Below are positions 1-7,785 of a stretch of 64,000 nt of DNA, one piece after another. The notes under the pieces were generated by a model that was given only the letters and a program-made list of their open reading frames with translations, had not been told where the DNA came from and did not search any database. This stretch comes from Limimaricola sp964022235 (GTDB lineage Bacteria > Pseudomonadota > Alphaproteobacteria > Rhodobacterales > Rhodobacteraceae). Position 1 is the first letter of the stretch. The number at the start of each line of letters is the position of its first letter. The translations under genes were made by a program, and so were the position numbers. The DNA is taken from the NCBI RefSeq assembly GCF_964022235.1, contig NZ_CAXHZL010000001.1:372001-436000 (forward strand). Reading direction: 5' to 3'.

Positions 1-1488
1 GGCCGTCGGGGCGGCTTCGGGTTTGCGGGCCTTGGGCTTGGGATGGGTGAGATAGGCCATCATGCCCTCGCGCCCGCCCTCGCGGCCAAAGCCGCTTTCG
101 CGGTAGCCGCCGAAGCCTGCACCTGCGTCGAAGACGTTGGTGCAGTTGATCCAGACCACGCCCGCCTGCACCTGCGCCGCGATGTCGAGGCAGAGGTTGA
201 CGTTCTCGGACCAGATCGAGGCGGCAAGGCCGTAGCGGGTGTTGTTGGCCAGCGCCACCGCGTCCTCGGGCGTGCGGAAGGTGGTCACGGTCGCGACGGG
301 CCCGAAGATCTCCTCGGTCGCCAGCGTCGAGGCGGGCTCGACCTTCATCGCGATGGTCGGCGGAAAGAAGCAGCCCTCGGGCGCGGTGCCCTGCACCAGC
401 TCGGCTCCCTCGGCCACGCCCTTCTCGACGAGGCCGCGAATGCGCTCGAGCTGCACCGGATGCACGATCGCGCCCATGTCGGTGTTCTTGTCGAGCGGGT
501 CGCCGACACGCAGTTGGCGCATCCGCTTCTCGAGCAGTTCTTCGAAGCGCTTGGCGACACTTTCGGCCACCAGAACCCGTGCGCCGGCGCAGCAGACCTG
601 ACCGGCATTGAACCAGATGGCGTCCGCGACGCCTTCGACGGCGGCATCGAGATCGGCATCGGCGAAGACCACGAAGGGCGACTTGCCGCCCAGTTCCAGC
701 GTCAGCGACTTGCCCGTGCCTGCGGTCTCGCGGCGGATGCGACGGCCCACTTCGGTCGAGCCGGTGAAGGCAATTTTATCCAAGCCGTCATGCGCGACGA
801 TGGCCGCGCCGGTGCGACCGTCGCCGGTGACGATGTTGAGCACGCCCTTGGGCAGCCCGACCTCGGCCGCGATCTCGGCGAAGGCCAGCGCCGTGAGCGG
901 CGTGTATTCGGCGGGTTTGAGCACCACGGTGTTGCCGGCGGCCAGCGCGGGCGCGACCTTCCATGCCAGCATCAGGAGCGGGAAGTTCCACGGGATGATC
1001 TGGCCGCAGACGCCGTGCGGCGCGGTGCCGGGAAGCTCGTCGTCGAGCAGCTCGGCCCAACCGGCGTGGTGGTAGAAGTGGCGCGCGACGAGCGGCACGT
1101 CGGCGTCGCGGCTCTCGCGGATCGGCTTGCCGTTGTCGAGGCTTTCGAGCACGGCGAGAAAGCGCGCGTGCTGCTGCACGTGGCGCGCGATGGCGTAGAG
1201 ATACTTGGCCCGCTCATGGCCTGAGAGCTGTGCCCAGCCGGGCTGGGCCGCACGGGCGGCGCGCACGGCCGCATCGACGTCCGCTTCGCTGCCTTGGGTG
1301 ACCGAGCCCAGCAGCTCGCCCGAGGCGGGGGAGCGGACCTCGAACATGTCACCGGGTGCCGTGAAGGCGCCGTCGATGAAATGGCCGAAACCGGTCTCGT
1401 TCTTCTGGAGCCAATCGCGCACGATGGCGCTGTCTTCGGGGGCGGTACCGTAATCCATGGTCGCGAGAATGTCCGTGATCGTGTTCAT
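1..1488 (-). CDS. aldehyde dehydrogenase, partial (C-terminal end outside window)
   Basis: NAD(P)-dependent aldehyde dehydrogenase superfamily; 496 residues are visible from ATG 1488 and the frame is still open at base 1. The nucleophile motif NAGQVCC lies near residue 298 and the general-base motif TLELGGKSP near residue 264. The frame runs on past a terminus-like segment (ESGFGREGGREGMMAYL) into a Pro/Lys/Ala-rich linker, which suggests the long two-part form often found beside deoC in Rhodobacterales. It follows deoC after 13 bp on the same strand. Inferred role: oxidising acetaldehyde released by deoxyribose-phosphate aldolase to acetate. The true substrate is not shown by the sequence. 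Confidence 0.85.
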   Translation of the reverse strand, partial: MNTITDILATMDYGTAPEDSAIVRDWLQKNETGFGHFIDGAFTAPGDMFEVRSPASGELLGSVTQGSEADVDAAVRAARAAQPGWAQLSGHERAKYLYAIARHVQQHARFLAVLESLDNGKPIRESRDADVPLVARHFYHHAGWAELLDDELPGTAPHGVCGQIIPWNFPLLMLAWKVAPALAAGNTVVLKPAEYTPLTALAFAEIAAEVGLPKGVLNIVTGDGRTGAAIVAHDGLDKIAFTGSTEVGRRIRRETAGTGKSLTLELGGKSPFVVFADADLDAAVEGVADAIWFNAGQVCCAGARVLVAESVAKRFEELLEKRMRQLRVGDPLDKNTDMGAIVHPVQLERIRGLVEKGVAEGAELVQGTAPEGCFFPPTIAMKVEPASTLATEEIFGPVATVTTFRTPEDAVALANNTRYGLAASIWSENVNLCLDIAAQVQAGVVWINCTNVFDAGAGFGGYRESGFGREGGREGMMAYLTHPKPKARKPEAAPTA

Positions 1489-1501
1489 GACGCGCTCTCC
1501 C

Positions 1502-2494
1502 TCAGGCCAGCGAATGACGGTGGGCGGCGGCGTAGCGCCCGGTGACGTGGTGCTCGAGCTGGCGTTCGATGTCGCCCAGCATGGATGAGGCCCCGAGACG
1601 GAACAGGTCGGGCTGCAGCCAGTCGTTGCCCAGCTCTTCCTTCATCAGATACTGCCACGCCAGCGCATCCTTGGCGGATTTCATGCCGCCTGCAGGCTTG
1701 AAGCCGACGCGGTGCCCGGTGACGTCGCCATAGTCGCGCAAAGCGCGCACCATGGTGAGCGACACGGGCAGGGTGGCGTTGACGCCCTCCTTGCCGGTCG
1801 AGGTCTTGATGAAGTCGGCCCCCGCCTGCATCGCCACCATCGAGGCGGAATAGACGTTGCGCAGCGTGGCGATGTCGCCGGTGGCGAGGATCGCCTTGAG
1901 ATGCGCCTGCCCGCAGGCCTCGCGCATCGCCGCGACCTCGTCGTAAAGCGCGGCCCAGTCGGCCTTCAGCACATGCTCGCGGGTGATGACGATGTCGATC
2001 TCGTCGGCGCCCTGATCGACGGTCCAGCGGATCTCTTCGAGACGCAGGTGCAGCGGCATCAGCCCTGCCGGAAAGCCGGTGGCGACCGAGGCCACGGGAA
2101 TGTTCGTGCCGCGCAGCGCCTTGACGGCATGGGGCACCATGGTGGGATAGACGCAGACCGCGCCGGTGGTCAGCGCCATATCCGACAGGCCAAGCCCGTC
2201 GAGGATGCGCGGCGCGATCGGCTGGCGCGCCTTGGCGCAGAGGCGATTCACGCGGCCCTCGGTGTCGTCGCCCGCAAGCGTCGTGAGGTCGATGCAGCGG
2301 ATCGCGTTGACGAGCCACGCGGCCTGGTGGGTCTTCTTGACCGACCGGCGGGTGGTCAGGGACGCGGCGCGCCGCTCGGCCGCCGAGCGGTTGACGGCGT
2401 GGCCCTCGAACATCGACGCATCAAGCGCCGTGCCGAGGTTGCGGGCGTGGTTGGGAAGGCTCTCGGGCTGGTCTGGCAGCGCGGCTGTGGTCAT
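1502..2494 (-). CDS. deoC: deoxyribose-phosphate aldolase
   Basis: Class I aldolase cleaving 2-deoxyribose 5-phosphate to glyceraldehyde 3-phosphate and acetaldehyde. About 330 residues; the TIM-barrel motifs FIKTSTGKEG (Schiff-base lysine) and VGFKPAGGMK (second lysine) are intact. An N-terminal extension of about 70 residues precedes the core, as in the longer alphaproteobacterial DeoC form. The start at 2494 (MTTAAL) was chosen because a GGAG stands 9 bp upstream; the in-frame ATG at 2512 has no such site. Its partner gene is the downstream aldehyde dehydrogenase, giving a two-step deoxynucleoside catabolic unit. Confidence 0.92.
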   Translation of the reverse strand: MTTAALPDQPESLPNHARNLGTALDASMFEGHAVNRSAAERRAASLTTRRSVKKTHQAAWLVNAIRCIDLTTLAGDDTEGRVNRLCAKARQPIAPRILDGLGLSDMALTTGAVCVYPTMVPHAVKALRGTNIPVASVATGFPAGLMPLHLRLEEIRWTVDQGADEIDIVITREHVLKADWAALYDEVAAMREACGQAHLKAILATGDIATLRNVYSASMVAMQAGADFIKTSTGKEGVNATLPVSLTMVRALRDYGDVTGHRVGFKPAGGMKSAKDALAWQYLMKEELGNDWLQPDLFRLGASSMLGDIERQLEHHVTGRYAAAHRHSLA

Positions 2495-2584
2495 CGGTCG
2501 GGCTCCGGCCATGAAGGTGGACCCGGAATGTCTAACAGATAACGGTGATCTGCCTAGGGCGTCGCGACGGCAGCTGTCGAAAGG

Positions 2585-2839
2585 TCAGGCAGCCTTCGGC
2601 CGTTCAGGCATCTCGACGCCCTTCTTGGCGCAGCGCTTGGCGTAGGCTTCGTCCCAATGCCGATAACGGCCCATCACCGCCTGCTGCGCCATCACCAGCG
2701 TCACCAAAGCGCGGCGCGCCTTCGGCTTTTTCGCCAGCTTCGACAGGGACTTCTGGTCGCGTGTCATGGAGCAGCCGATGCAATGATCATCGCGCCTGAA
2801 CTTGCAGACGCCGATGCAGGGGGAGGGCAGCTTGGCCAT
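2585..2839 (-). CDS. DUF1289 family small Cys-rich protein
   Basis: 84 residues. The N-terminal segment SPCIGVCKFRRDDHCIGC carries the CxxxC...CxGC pattern of the DUF1289 family (PF06945), thought to bind a metal or Fe-S cluster. A basic tail follows. The ATG at 2839 directly abuts the hemP stop, so the two are almost certainly co-transcribed from the iron-type palindrome at 3079-3091. The function of the family is not known; the pairing with hemP suggests an iron-related role, which is inference. Confidence 0.8.
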   Translation of the reverse strand: MAKLPSPCIGVCKFRRDDHCIGCSMTRDQKSLSKLAKKPKARRALVTLVMAQQAVMGRYRHWDEAYAKRCAKKGVEMPERPKAA

Positions 2840-3010
2840 CTACTTGGTCAGGATCAACTTGCCCGCGCGGGTGATGCGCAGCGTGTAGCTTTGCCCGTCG
2901 AGTTCGATTCGGGCCCGGATTCCATCTCCGGTCAGGGCACGGGCGTCGTGCACCGGAAGCTCGGCCTCTTCGGCGCGGATCGGATGGGGCAGGGCGGTCA
3001 TGGGCGTCAT
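2840..3010 (-). CDS. hemP: hemin uptake protein HemP
   Basis: 56 residues, the usual size for HemP (PF10636). The C-terminal signature is clear: IELDGQSYTLRITRAGKLILTK in two blocks, with the invariant GKLILTK ending. HemP proteins are small factors encoded with haem-uptake genes and needed for haem use in several Proteobacteria. The start at 3010 is preferred over ATG 3061 because GAGGA lies 7 bp upstream and the family is short. No TonB receptor or haem ABC transporter is adjacent here. Confidence 0.85.
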   Translation of the reverse strand: MTPMTALPHPIRAEEAELPVHDARALTGDGIRARIELDGQSYTLRITRAGKLILTK

Positions 3011-3078
3011 GGCGATGTCCTCGGTCGCATGTGGCGCGGCTTGCCCTCGAAGGGCTGGCATGCAGTCGAGACATAGTT

Positions 3079-3091
3079 GATAAAAATTATC
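3079..3091 (-). promoter_or_regulatory. Fur/Irr-like palindrome upstream of hemP
   Basis: GATAAAAATTATC is a perfect inverted repeat (5-bp arms, 3-bp spacer), A+T-rich in a G+C-rich background and similar to half of a classical Fur box. On the minus strand a TTGACA (3102-3097) stands just before it, with AACTAT (3078-3073) 18 bp later, so the palindrome sits between -35 and -10. This fits iron repression of hemP-DUF1289; the regulator (Fur/Mur, RirA or Irr) cannot be told from sequence alone. Confidence 0.5.
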
Positions 3092-3157
3092 GGGTTTGTC
3101 AATCGGATGTGCCGATGCCCCGCGGGGGCATCAGCGTTTCACTATGCAAAGCCTATG

Positions 3158-4120
3158 TCAGTCGGCGGCAAATCGCCATTCGGTGACCTGCCGGAACGGC
3201 TTGCCCGGCGCGAGGCGGAAGGTTGGAAAGGCCGGGTGATGCGGTGCATCGGGCCAGCGCTGAGCCTCGACGGCAAAGCCCGCATAGGGGGCGAGACCGG
3301 CATTGTCGGTGTCGCGCCCATCATAGACCTGCAGTCCCGGTGCCGTGGTGGCGATGCGCAACGCGACGCCCCCGCCGGTCAGCTCCAGCACCTCGCGCAA
3401 CTCCGCATCGTCCTGCGACAGGCAGAAGTTGTGATCGAGCGGCGGATCGCCGGGGACCAGCGGGCGGGGAGCACGGAAGTCGTGGCCGCTCCCGGCGCTG
3501 GGCGCGATCTCGCCCGTGGGCAGCGATTCGTCGTCCGTGGGTAGCCAATGCTCGGCGGACACGCGTAGCAGATGGCCTTCGGTCGTGGGCGCGCCTGTCA
3601 GGTTCCAATAGCTGTGGTTGACCGGGTTCATCAGCGTCGGCTCGTCGGTGGTGGCGGTCAGCTCCAGCCGCAGCGTCGCAGGCGCGTGCAGCGACCAGCG
3701 CGCGTTGATCCGCCGGTTGCCCGGAAAACCGTCGGCCCCGTCGGGCAGGTCGACTGCCAAAGTCGCGGCGTCAGCGCTCTCCTCTACCACCTCCCAGACC
3801 TTGAACTGCGTGCCATGCCGCCCCGAATGCAGCAAGGCGCGGTGGTGGTTGGCGGTAAAGCGGTACTCGGCGCCGTCGATGGTGGCGCGCGCGCCTGCGA
3901 TGCGGTTGGCGACCGGGCCGACCAGAGCGCCGAAATACCTCATCGCGCCGTCGTAGTCGGCGAGATCGTCCGAGCCGAGCGTCAGGTTGCGATCGACCCC
4001 GTCGAGCCGCACCGAGCGCAGGATCGAGCCACGCGTCAGCAGGTCGACCGACAGCCCGGCCTTCGAGAGCGACAGGCGATGCACGGCACGCCCCTGCGCG
4101 TCGGTGGCGAAGGGGGTCAC
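3158..4120 (-). CDS. galM: aldose 1-epimerase (galactose mutarotase)
   Basis: 320 residues, GalM family. It interconverts alpha and beta anomers of aldohexoses. Visible family motifs: GPVANRIAGA, the substrate-binding LLHSG with its His, PVNHSYWNL (catalytic His region) and the C-terminal LQVYDG and FAVEAQRWPDAPHHP (catalytic Glu). It starts with GTG at 4120, overlapping the stop of the upstream lactonase gene by 4 bp (GTGA). It is the last gene of a five-gene minus-strand sugar operon, where it would feed the correct anomer to the SDR dehydrogenase. Confidence 0.9.
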   Translation of the reverse strand: MTPFATDAQGRAVHRLSLSKAGLSVDLLTRGSILRSVRLDGVDRNLTLGSDDLADYDGAMRYFGALVGPVANRIAGARATIDGAEYRFTANHHRALLHSGRHGTQFKVWEVVEESADAATLAVDLPDGADGFPGNRRINARWSLHAPATLRLELTATTDEPTLMNPVNHSYWNLTGAPTTEGHLLRVSAEHWLPTDDESLPTGEIAPSAGSGHDFRAPRPLVPGDPPLDHNFCLSQDDAELREVLELTGGGVALRIATTAPGLQVYDGRDTDNAGLAPYAGFAVEAQRWPDAPHHPAFPTFRLAPGKPFRQVTEWRFAAD

Positions 4121-4980
4121 AGGATCACCTTGTGCTCGGTCTGACCGGGCGCCTCGGCGCGGGTCGTGAAGGTTCGGCCCGAATCAGGGCCATTCGCGAT
4201 CTCGGCCTCCGACAGGCCGGCAGTGGCCGAGGTAAGGAACATCGTCTTCATGTCGTCTCCGCCAAAGGCCGGGCAGGTGACCTGCGGTGCGGTGGGGCAG
4301 GGGTACTGCGCCACCTCGTTTCCTTCACGGTCATAGCCCGCGACGCGACCCGACCCCCATTGCGCATTCCACAACGTTCCCATGGCATCGATCACCGCGC
4401 CGTCGGGGTTGTGACCCGACCGCTTGCAATCGACAAAGACCTCCGCCTCGCCGGTGGGCCAGCCGTCCTTGTCGGTGCGCTGGCGCATGATCATGCCGGT
4501 GGGCGTGTCGGAGTAGTGAAAGAACCCGCCTTCCGGCGGAAAGCAGATCGCGTTTGGGATCGTCATGCCGTGGCGGATCTGGCGCAGCTCGCCCCGGTAG
4601 TACCGATAGAGCGCGCCCGCCCCCGCTTCGCCGTCGATGCCCATGGTGGAGATATAAAAGCCCCCATGCGGGTCGGCGCGGCCGTCGTTGGAGCGGGTGA
4701 CCGGGTTGTCGCTGTCGAAATCGCAGACCTGTTCGTGTCGGCCGGTTTCGAGGTTGAAGGTTACCAGCGCCTTGTTGGTGGCGACCAGAAGCGTGTCGCG
4801 ATCGACCCAGCCCGCACAGGAGGGCATATCCTCGAACACCCAGTGCTGGCCCGGCGTGTGCAGGCGGCGGCCCAGTATGTCGAACCAGTAGAGTTGCCGA
4901 CGCTCGGGGTGCCACAGCGCACCTTCGCCCAGCACGCAGGAGGTGTCGTCGAAGACCTCGAAGGTGGAGCGCTCGCTCAT
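4117..4980 (-). CDS. SMP-30/gluconolactonase family sugar lactonase
   Basis: 287 residues of the SMP-30/Gluconolactonase/LRE-like beta-propeller family. Early LGEGALWHPE gives the metal-binding Glu; SNDGRADPHGGFYISTMG and GHNPDGAVID carry further Asn/Asp ligands of the divalent metal. It hydrolyses aldonolactones to aldonates. Coupling to dgoA upstream (ATGA overlap at 4977-4980) and galM downstream makes galactono-lactone the likely substrate; arabinono- or fucono-lactone are alternatives. Confidence 0.85.
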   Translation of the reverse strand: MSERSTFEVFDDTSCVLGEGALWHPERRQLYWFDILGRRLHTPGQHWVFEDMPSCAGWVDRDTLLVATNKALVTFNLETGRHEQVCDFDSDNPVTRSNDGRADPHGGFYISTMGIDGEAGAGALYRYYRGELRQIRHGMTIPNAICFPPEGGFFHYSDTPTGMIMRQRTDKDGWPTGEAEVFVDCKRSGHNPDGAVIDAMGTLWNAQWGSGRVAGYDREGNEVAQYPCPTAPQVTCPAFGGDDMKTMFLTSATAGLSEAEIANGPDSGRTFTTRAEAPGQTEHKVIL

Positions 4981-5582
4981 GCGACGGCCTCGTCATAGGC
5001 CGCGACGATTTCGCGGGCACGGGCGGAAACTTCCTCGATCGAAAGGCCAGGCGTGTAGAGCGCAGTGCCGAGGCCGAAGCCGTCCGCCCCCGCCTTGATC
5101 CACTCGCCGAAGTTCGACGCGCCCGCGCCGCCCACGGCATAGATCGGCACGTCCTTGGGGTAGACCGCGCGCATCGCCTTGAGGCCGTCCGGACCGATCA
5201 GGCTCGCCGGAAACAGCTTGAGCCCCGTGGCCCCGGCGGCGATGGCGGCGAAGCCCTCGGTCGGGGTCATCACACCGGGCCAGCTCTCCATGCCCGCATC
5301 CACCGTGGCGCGGATCACCTCCACATCGGCGTTGGGGGACACGACCAGCGTGCCTCCCGCCGCCTTCAGCTCGTCCACCTGTGCCGTGGTCAGAACCGTG
5401 CCTGCGCCGATCTTGGCTCTGCCCGCCCTGGCCTCGGCCATGGCGCGGATGCTCTCGAAGGGCCGCGGCGAATTAAGCGGCACCTCGATCACGGTGATGC
5501 CTGCGGAGATCAACGCCTCGGCCACGGCGACGGCGTCCTCGGGGGGGATGCCGCGCAGGATGGCGATGAGCGGTCGGGTCAT
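4977..5582 (-). CDS. dgoA: 2-dehydro-3-deoxy-6-phosphogalactonate aldolase
   Basis: 201 residues, KDPG/KDPGal class I aldolase family. It cleaves KDPGal to pyruvate and glyceraldehyde 3-phosphate. Motifs: AILRGIPPEDA (active-site Arg), VIEVPLNSP (Glu), IGAGTVLT, and LKLFPAS with the Schiff-base lysine. VPLNSP is typical of the galactonate branch rather than Eda. ATG 5582 was chosen over 5603 because it overlaps the dgoK stop by 4 bp and removes a non-conserved leader. Confidence 0.88.
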   Translation of the reverse strand: MTRPLIAILRGIPPEDAVAVAEALISAGITVIEVPLNSPRPFESIRAMAEARAGRAKIGAGTVLTTAQVDELKAAGGTLVVSPNADVEVIRATVDAGMESWPGVMTPTEGFAAIAAGATGLKLFPASLIGPDGLKAMRAVYPKDVPIYAVGGAGASNFGEWIKAGADGFGLGTALYTPGLSIEEVSARAREIVAAYDEAVA

Positions 5583-6469
5583 ACGGTGGTCCTTTGTTTC
5601 CATGCGGCGGTGAGGCCCGCCAGCGTCACGGCGGTGCCGTTGGCCTGCGTGGCGGGTGCGCCTTGCGTCGCCAACGCGCGCACATAGAGCGAGCCAAGTC
5701 CGCCCGCACCGATCACGCCGATCTGCTGGCCGAGCCAGTAGGGTTTGGCGGCGGCAAGCTCGGCCCCGATGAGAAGGCCCGAGAGCCGCGACCGGGTGCT
5801 GGCCCCCGGTGCACCGTGCAGGATATCGGCCGCGCGGATCGTGAACAGCGCCGAGGCCAGACGTTCGGGCCGCGACAGCGTCTCGGCGACGCCATCGTCA
5901 AAGGCCGTCTCGTCCCAGCCTTCGGCTGGAATGGAATGACGCAGCACGGTGTGCGAGGACAGCGCGGCGAACAGCTCGCCTGTCATGAAGCTGCGGAAGC
6001 TGACCACCTCACCGGCGCTGATATGTGCCCATTTCGAATGGCTGCCCGGCAGGCACAGCACCCCGTCCCAGCCGGGGTTGAGCGCAAGGAAGCCCGCGAT
6101 CTGCGTCTCCTCGCCGCGCATCACGTCCGCGGGGTCGGATTGCGACAGGCCGGGAATGATCGACACGTCGAACGCACCTGGCGCGCGCGTCAGCGCGGAG
6201 GAGAGCGGCGGGCAGGGGACGCTTGCATAGGCGGCCTCGGCCCAGCCCTGTTTCGCGCCGAGCATGCCGCAGGCGATCATCGGCACCGGGCCATGGTCGA
6301 GCCAGTCGTCACATAGCTCGCGCAGCGCGGGCTCGAAGGCGTCGGGGCCGAGCGCGCCCATGCCCTTGTCGGAGCCACGCGCCTCGATCACGCTGCCGTC
6401 GGCGGCCATGGCCCAGCCGCGCAGATGCGTCGTACCCCAATCGAGGGCGATCCAGGCGGGGGCGCTCAT
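5579..6469 (-). CDS. dgoK: 2-dehydro-3-deoxygalactonokinase
   Basis: 296 residues, DgoK family of the ASKHA kinases. It phosphorylates 2-keto-3-deoxygalactonate at O6. The N-terminus has the phosphate-1 motif IALDWGTTHLRGW; CLPGSHSKWA and the glycine-rich GVIGAGGLGSLY near the C-terminus also match. The open frame extends upstream to 6904 antisense-like into the SDR gene, but the start at 6469 overlaps the SDR stop (ATGA) and begins exactly at the conserved fold. It sits between dgoA and the SDR in the operon. Confidence 0.9.
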   Translation of the reverse strand: MSAPAWIALDWGTTHLRGWAMAADGSVIEARGSDKGMGALGPDAFEPALRELCDDWLDHGPVPMIACGMLGAKQGWAEAAYASVPCPPLSSALTRAPGAFDVSIIPGLSQSDPADVMRGEETQIAGFLALNPGWDGVLCLPGSHSKWAHISAGEVVSFRSFMTGELFAALSSHTVLRHSIPAEGWDETAFDDGVAETLSRPERLASALFTIRAADILHGAPGASTRSRLSGLLIGAELAAAKPYWLGQQIGVIGAGGLGSLYVRALATQGAPATQANGTAVTLAGLTAAWKQRTTV

Positions 6470-7248
6470 CCGGTCACGCTCACGCCCGCGTCGATCACCA
6501 GCATCTGGCTGGTCATCATCCGCGCGGAGTTCGAGGCGAGAAACAGCACGCCACCGACGAGATCCTCGGGCTGCATCAGTTCGGACAGGCACTGGGTCTG
6601 GCGATGCTTCTCGACCGCCTCGGGCGTGGCCCAAAGCTCTTTTTGCCGCTCGGTCATCACCCAGCCGGGTGCCACGGCGTTGATGCGGATGCCGCGTCCG
6701 CCCCATTCGCGCGCGAGGCTGCGGGTCATCCCCATGATCGCGGCGTTGGAGGCGACATAGGCCGAGAGGCGCGGCACTCCCATCAGGTAGCTGCCGGATG
6801 ACATGTTGACGATCGCGCCGCCGCCGGCGGCCTCCATTATCGGCGCCACCTTCTGGGCGGCAAAGAAATAGGGCTTGAGATTGACCGCGAGGCAGGCGTC
6901 CCACTCGGCCTCGGTGAGGTCCTGCGCGTCGTGGCGGGTGTCGTTGGCGGCGTTGGAAACCAGCACCGTCACCGGGCCATGCGTCGTCGCGGCGGTGTCG
7001 ATCGCGGCCATGAGCGCGGGCGTATCGGTTACGTCGCCCTGCACGAAGAGCGGGCGGTTGCCGGTGCGGGCCTCCATCTCCTCGACCGTCTCTTGCGCGT
7101 CGGCGCGGTCAAAGAAGGCCACCCGCGCGCCTTGGCGCAAAAACCCCTCGACCAGCGCGGCCCCGATGCCGCTGGCACCGCCCGTGATGAAGACCGACGC
7201 CTCTTTCAGGTCGGGATGGATCGCCTCTGCGCCCGTCATCTGGCTCAC
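6466..7248 (-). CDS. SDR-family sugar dehydrogenase, catalytic Lys replaced by Asn
   Basis: 260 residues, classical short-chain dehydrogenase fold: TGGASGIGA cofactor loop (residues 22-30), SNAAND (99-103 region) and SSGS with Ser151. The active-site Tyr164 is present in YVASNAA, but the YxxxK lysine at 168 is Asn (codon AAC at 6747-6745). The sequence around PGWVMTERQKELW and QCLSELMQPEDL resembles sugar 1-dehydrogenases of proteobacterial galactose/fucose/arabinose pathways. As first gene of the operon it would oxidise galactose to galactono-lactone. With the Lys missing, activity is uncertain. Confidence 0.8.
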   Translation of the reverse strand: MSQMTGAEAIHPDLKEASVFITGGASGIGAALVEGFLRQGARVAFFDRADAQETVEEMEARTGNRPLFVQGDVTDTPALMAAIDTAATTHGPVTVLVSNAANDTRHDAQDLTEAEWDACLAVNLKPYFFAAQKVAPIMEAAGGGAIVNMSSGSYLMGVPRLSAYVASNAAIMGMTRSLAREWGGRGIRINAVAPGWVMTERQKELWATPEAVEKHRQTQCLSELMQPEDLVGGVLFLASNSARMMTSQMLVIDAGVSVTG

Positions 7249-7344
7249 TCACTGCTGTTTCGAGGTGCTGGCAGACTGTCACCCGATCCACGTCTTTTAC
7301 AAGGGGCGGGACCACATCTTGGACAGCAGTCTCACATATTGGGA

Positions 7345-7704
7345 TCAGTAGCAGAGCACCGTGTCGGCGGCATGGGCGAGATCGACCAGCGCGTCAGGCA
7401 TGGCAAATTCGGCCGGGTGGCCCTCCAGAAGCGCCTCGTCATAGCCGCGCGCCTTGGCCGAAAGACCGGATACGCGAAACCGTGCGCCCGCCTCCGACAA
7501 TCCGGTGAGGTGGTCCGAGAGGCGTCCCGTGCCCTGACCTTCGATCCCGGCATGGGCGGGGGCCAGAAGGTGCACCCCATCGCCCGCGAAAAACACGGTC
7601 ACGTCGTGACCCTTGCGCGCTGCGGTCAGGGCGATGAGGCACCCCAGCGTCGCCTTGTTGGCGTCGCTGGGGCCGGTGTGGATGTGCACGAGAAAGCGGG
7701 GCAT
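7345..7704 (-). CDS. DsrE/F-like family protein
   Basis: 119 residues resembling the DsrE/DsrF/YchN fold: N-terminal FLVHIHTGPSDANKATLGCL strand-helix, VTVFFAGDGVHLL second strand, and a conserved late region ending in VDLAHAADTVLCY. DsrE-like proteins bind or relay sulfur or form small trimers; the usual sulfur-relay Cys is not in the typical mid-protein position here (Cys22 and the penultimate Cys are the only ones noted), so a sulfurtransferase role is doubtful. It lies downstream of the aminotransferase gene on the same strand with an 80-bp gap. Confidence 0.6.
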   Translation of the reverse strand: MPRFLVHIHTGPSDANKATLGCLIALTAARKGHDVTVFFAGDGVHLLAPAHAGIEGQGTGRLSDHLTGLSEAGARFRVSGLSAKARGYDEALLEGHPAEFAMPDALVDLAHAADTVLCY

Positions 7705-7785
7705 GGCGGGTCTCCCGGTTGGCCCGCCAATCAGGGAGGCGGGGTTTCAGGAAACCGCCCCGAGCCCCCGTCGGTCAAGCGTCCC

